6,678 nucleotides of DNA from an uncultured Planctomycetaceae bacterium (GTDB lineage Bacteria > Planctomycetota > Planctomycetia > Pirellulales > UBA1268): NCBI GenBank assembly GCA_937926325.1, contig CALAZQ010000109.1, positions 1-6,678 on the forward strand, in the 5' to 3' direction. Numbering within the stretch: the stretch's first letter is position 1; every line of letters begins with the position of its first letter. The notes below the pieces were generated by a model that did not search any database, was not told the origin of the DNA, and saw only the letters and a list, made by a program, of their open reading frames with translations. The position numbers were made by a program, and so were the translations under genes. Positions 6,317 through 6,678 of this stretch are shown here, in pieces.

Positions 6317-6678
6317 GTGGCCGTTGCCGCCCGTACCGACCTCGCCTTTCAGCAGTGCATTGCCCCCGCCTGTGGGGCCACCTTTTCCGTCGATGAGGTG
6401 CTGACCAGCTGCCCCGCCTGTGGCAATCTGCTCGACGTCACCTACGACTGGGACCGGCTGCCCGCCCCCACCTCGTTTGAGGTGTTCGAGCGAAAGTGGA
6501 TGCGGCGGAGCGACCCGCTGGCCTTCAGCGGCGTCTGGCGGTTTCACGACCTGCTGCCCTTCGCCCCCCGCGAGGCGGTGGTGACGATCGGTGAGGGGCA
6601 GACGCTGCTGTCGGTCTCTGATGGCGTCGGCGGCTACGTCGGCATGAAGCCGGGCCGGCTGCACCTGCAGTACGAAGG
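6317..6678 (+). CDS. thrC: Threonine synthase, N-terminal part (runs off window)
   Basis: This PLP-dependent enzyme converts O-phosphohomoserine to threonine in the cytoplasm. Only about 120 residues are present; the frame is open at the right edge. The start of the protein carries a zinc ribbon, C14-x4-C19 and C32-x2-C35, in 'FQQCIAPACGATFSVDEVLT' (11-30) and 'SCPACGNLLDVTYDWDRLP' (31-49). Further blocks are 'PLAFSGVWRFHDLLPFAP' (67-84), 'VVTIGEGQTLL' (88-98) and 'YVGMKPGRLHLQYEG' (107-121). The GEGQTPL-like loop and the LQYEG that leads into the NP-x-GSFKD lysine motif are threonine-synthase hallmarks; the lysine itself lies beyond the edge. The start is set at GTG 6317 because GGAG precedes it. 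An in-frame stop (TAG, 6260-6262) limits the start to GTG 6266 or later, so 6266 remains possible. Other fold-type II PLP enzymes are less likely given the ribbon plus GEGQT. Confidence 0.9.
   Translation, partial: MAVAARTDLAFQQCIAPACGATFSVDEVLTSCPACGNLLDVTYDWDRLPAPTSFEVFERKWMRRSDPLAFSGVWRFHDLLPFAPREAVVTIGEGQTLLSVSDGVGGYVGMKPGRLHLQYE

Noticed and set aside
6203..6664. 153-codon minus-strand frame opposite thrC
   Set aside because: The plus strand encodes an unmistakable ThrC N-terminus; the minus translation has no motif.

Overview
The window looks like chromosomal housekeeping DNA from a GC-rich bacterium (about two-thirds G+C by eye). The best guess is a planctomycete. This rests on recalled family resemblance, not on a search: a zinc-ribbon ThrC opening with 'FQQC...DEVLTSCPACGNLLDVTYDWDRLP', an LspA with a long insert between its two catalytic motifs, a Thermus-like insert in a four-cysteine L28, and a DksA-like protein with 'DIGSDAFEQEF'. 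No phage, plasmid, IS transposase, CRISPR array, tRNA or rRNA was seen.

Layout: seven genes run on the minus strand, so transcription goes from high to low coordinates. In order they are a DksA/TraR-type zinc-finger regulator (5989-5594), lspA signal peptidase II (5538-4885), an inositol-monophosphatase-family phosphatase of histidinol-phosphatase type (4892-4056), rpmB for ribosomal protein L28 (3973-3653), and gatC, gatA and gatB (3577-196). One gene, thrC (threonine synthase), starts on the plus strand near 6317 and runs off the right edge. The 327-base divergent region between the regulator and thrC (5990-6316) holds candidate promoters and two dyad-symmetric sites. The left edge (1-195) is non-coding and carries an imperfect inverted-repeat element with an internal tandem duplication.

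How the genes work together: gatCAB encodes the whole amidotransferase that turns Glu-tRNA(Gln) and/or Asp-tRNA(Asn) into Gln-tRNA(Gln)/Asn-tRNA(Asn), so the host probably uses the indirect route for at least one of these. rpmB adds a ribosomal protein. LspA matures lipoproteins in the membrane and overlaps the phosphatase gene by 8 bases, which suggests translational coupling. The DksA-like factor could tune rRNA or amino-acid promoters in the stringent response. HisN-type phosphatase and ThrC belong to histidine and threonine synthesis. Gaps inside the minus-strand run are short (19-82 bases) and no canonical hairpin-plus-T-tract terminator was seen in them. One long transcript, perhaps with an extra promoter before rpmB, is plausible.

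No new multi-gene system is evident. The most interesting signals are non-coding: the palindromic element after gatB, a 22-bp near-perfect palindrome upstream of thrC, and a GTTTTC-N8-GAAAAC dyad abutting a TACAAT hexamer upstream of the DksA-like gene.
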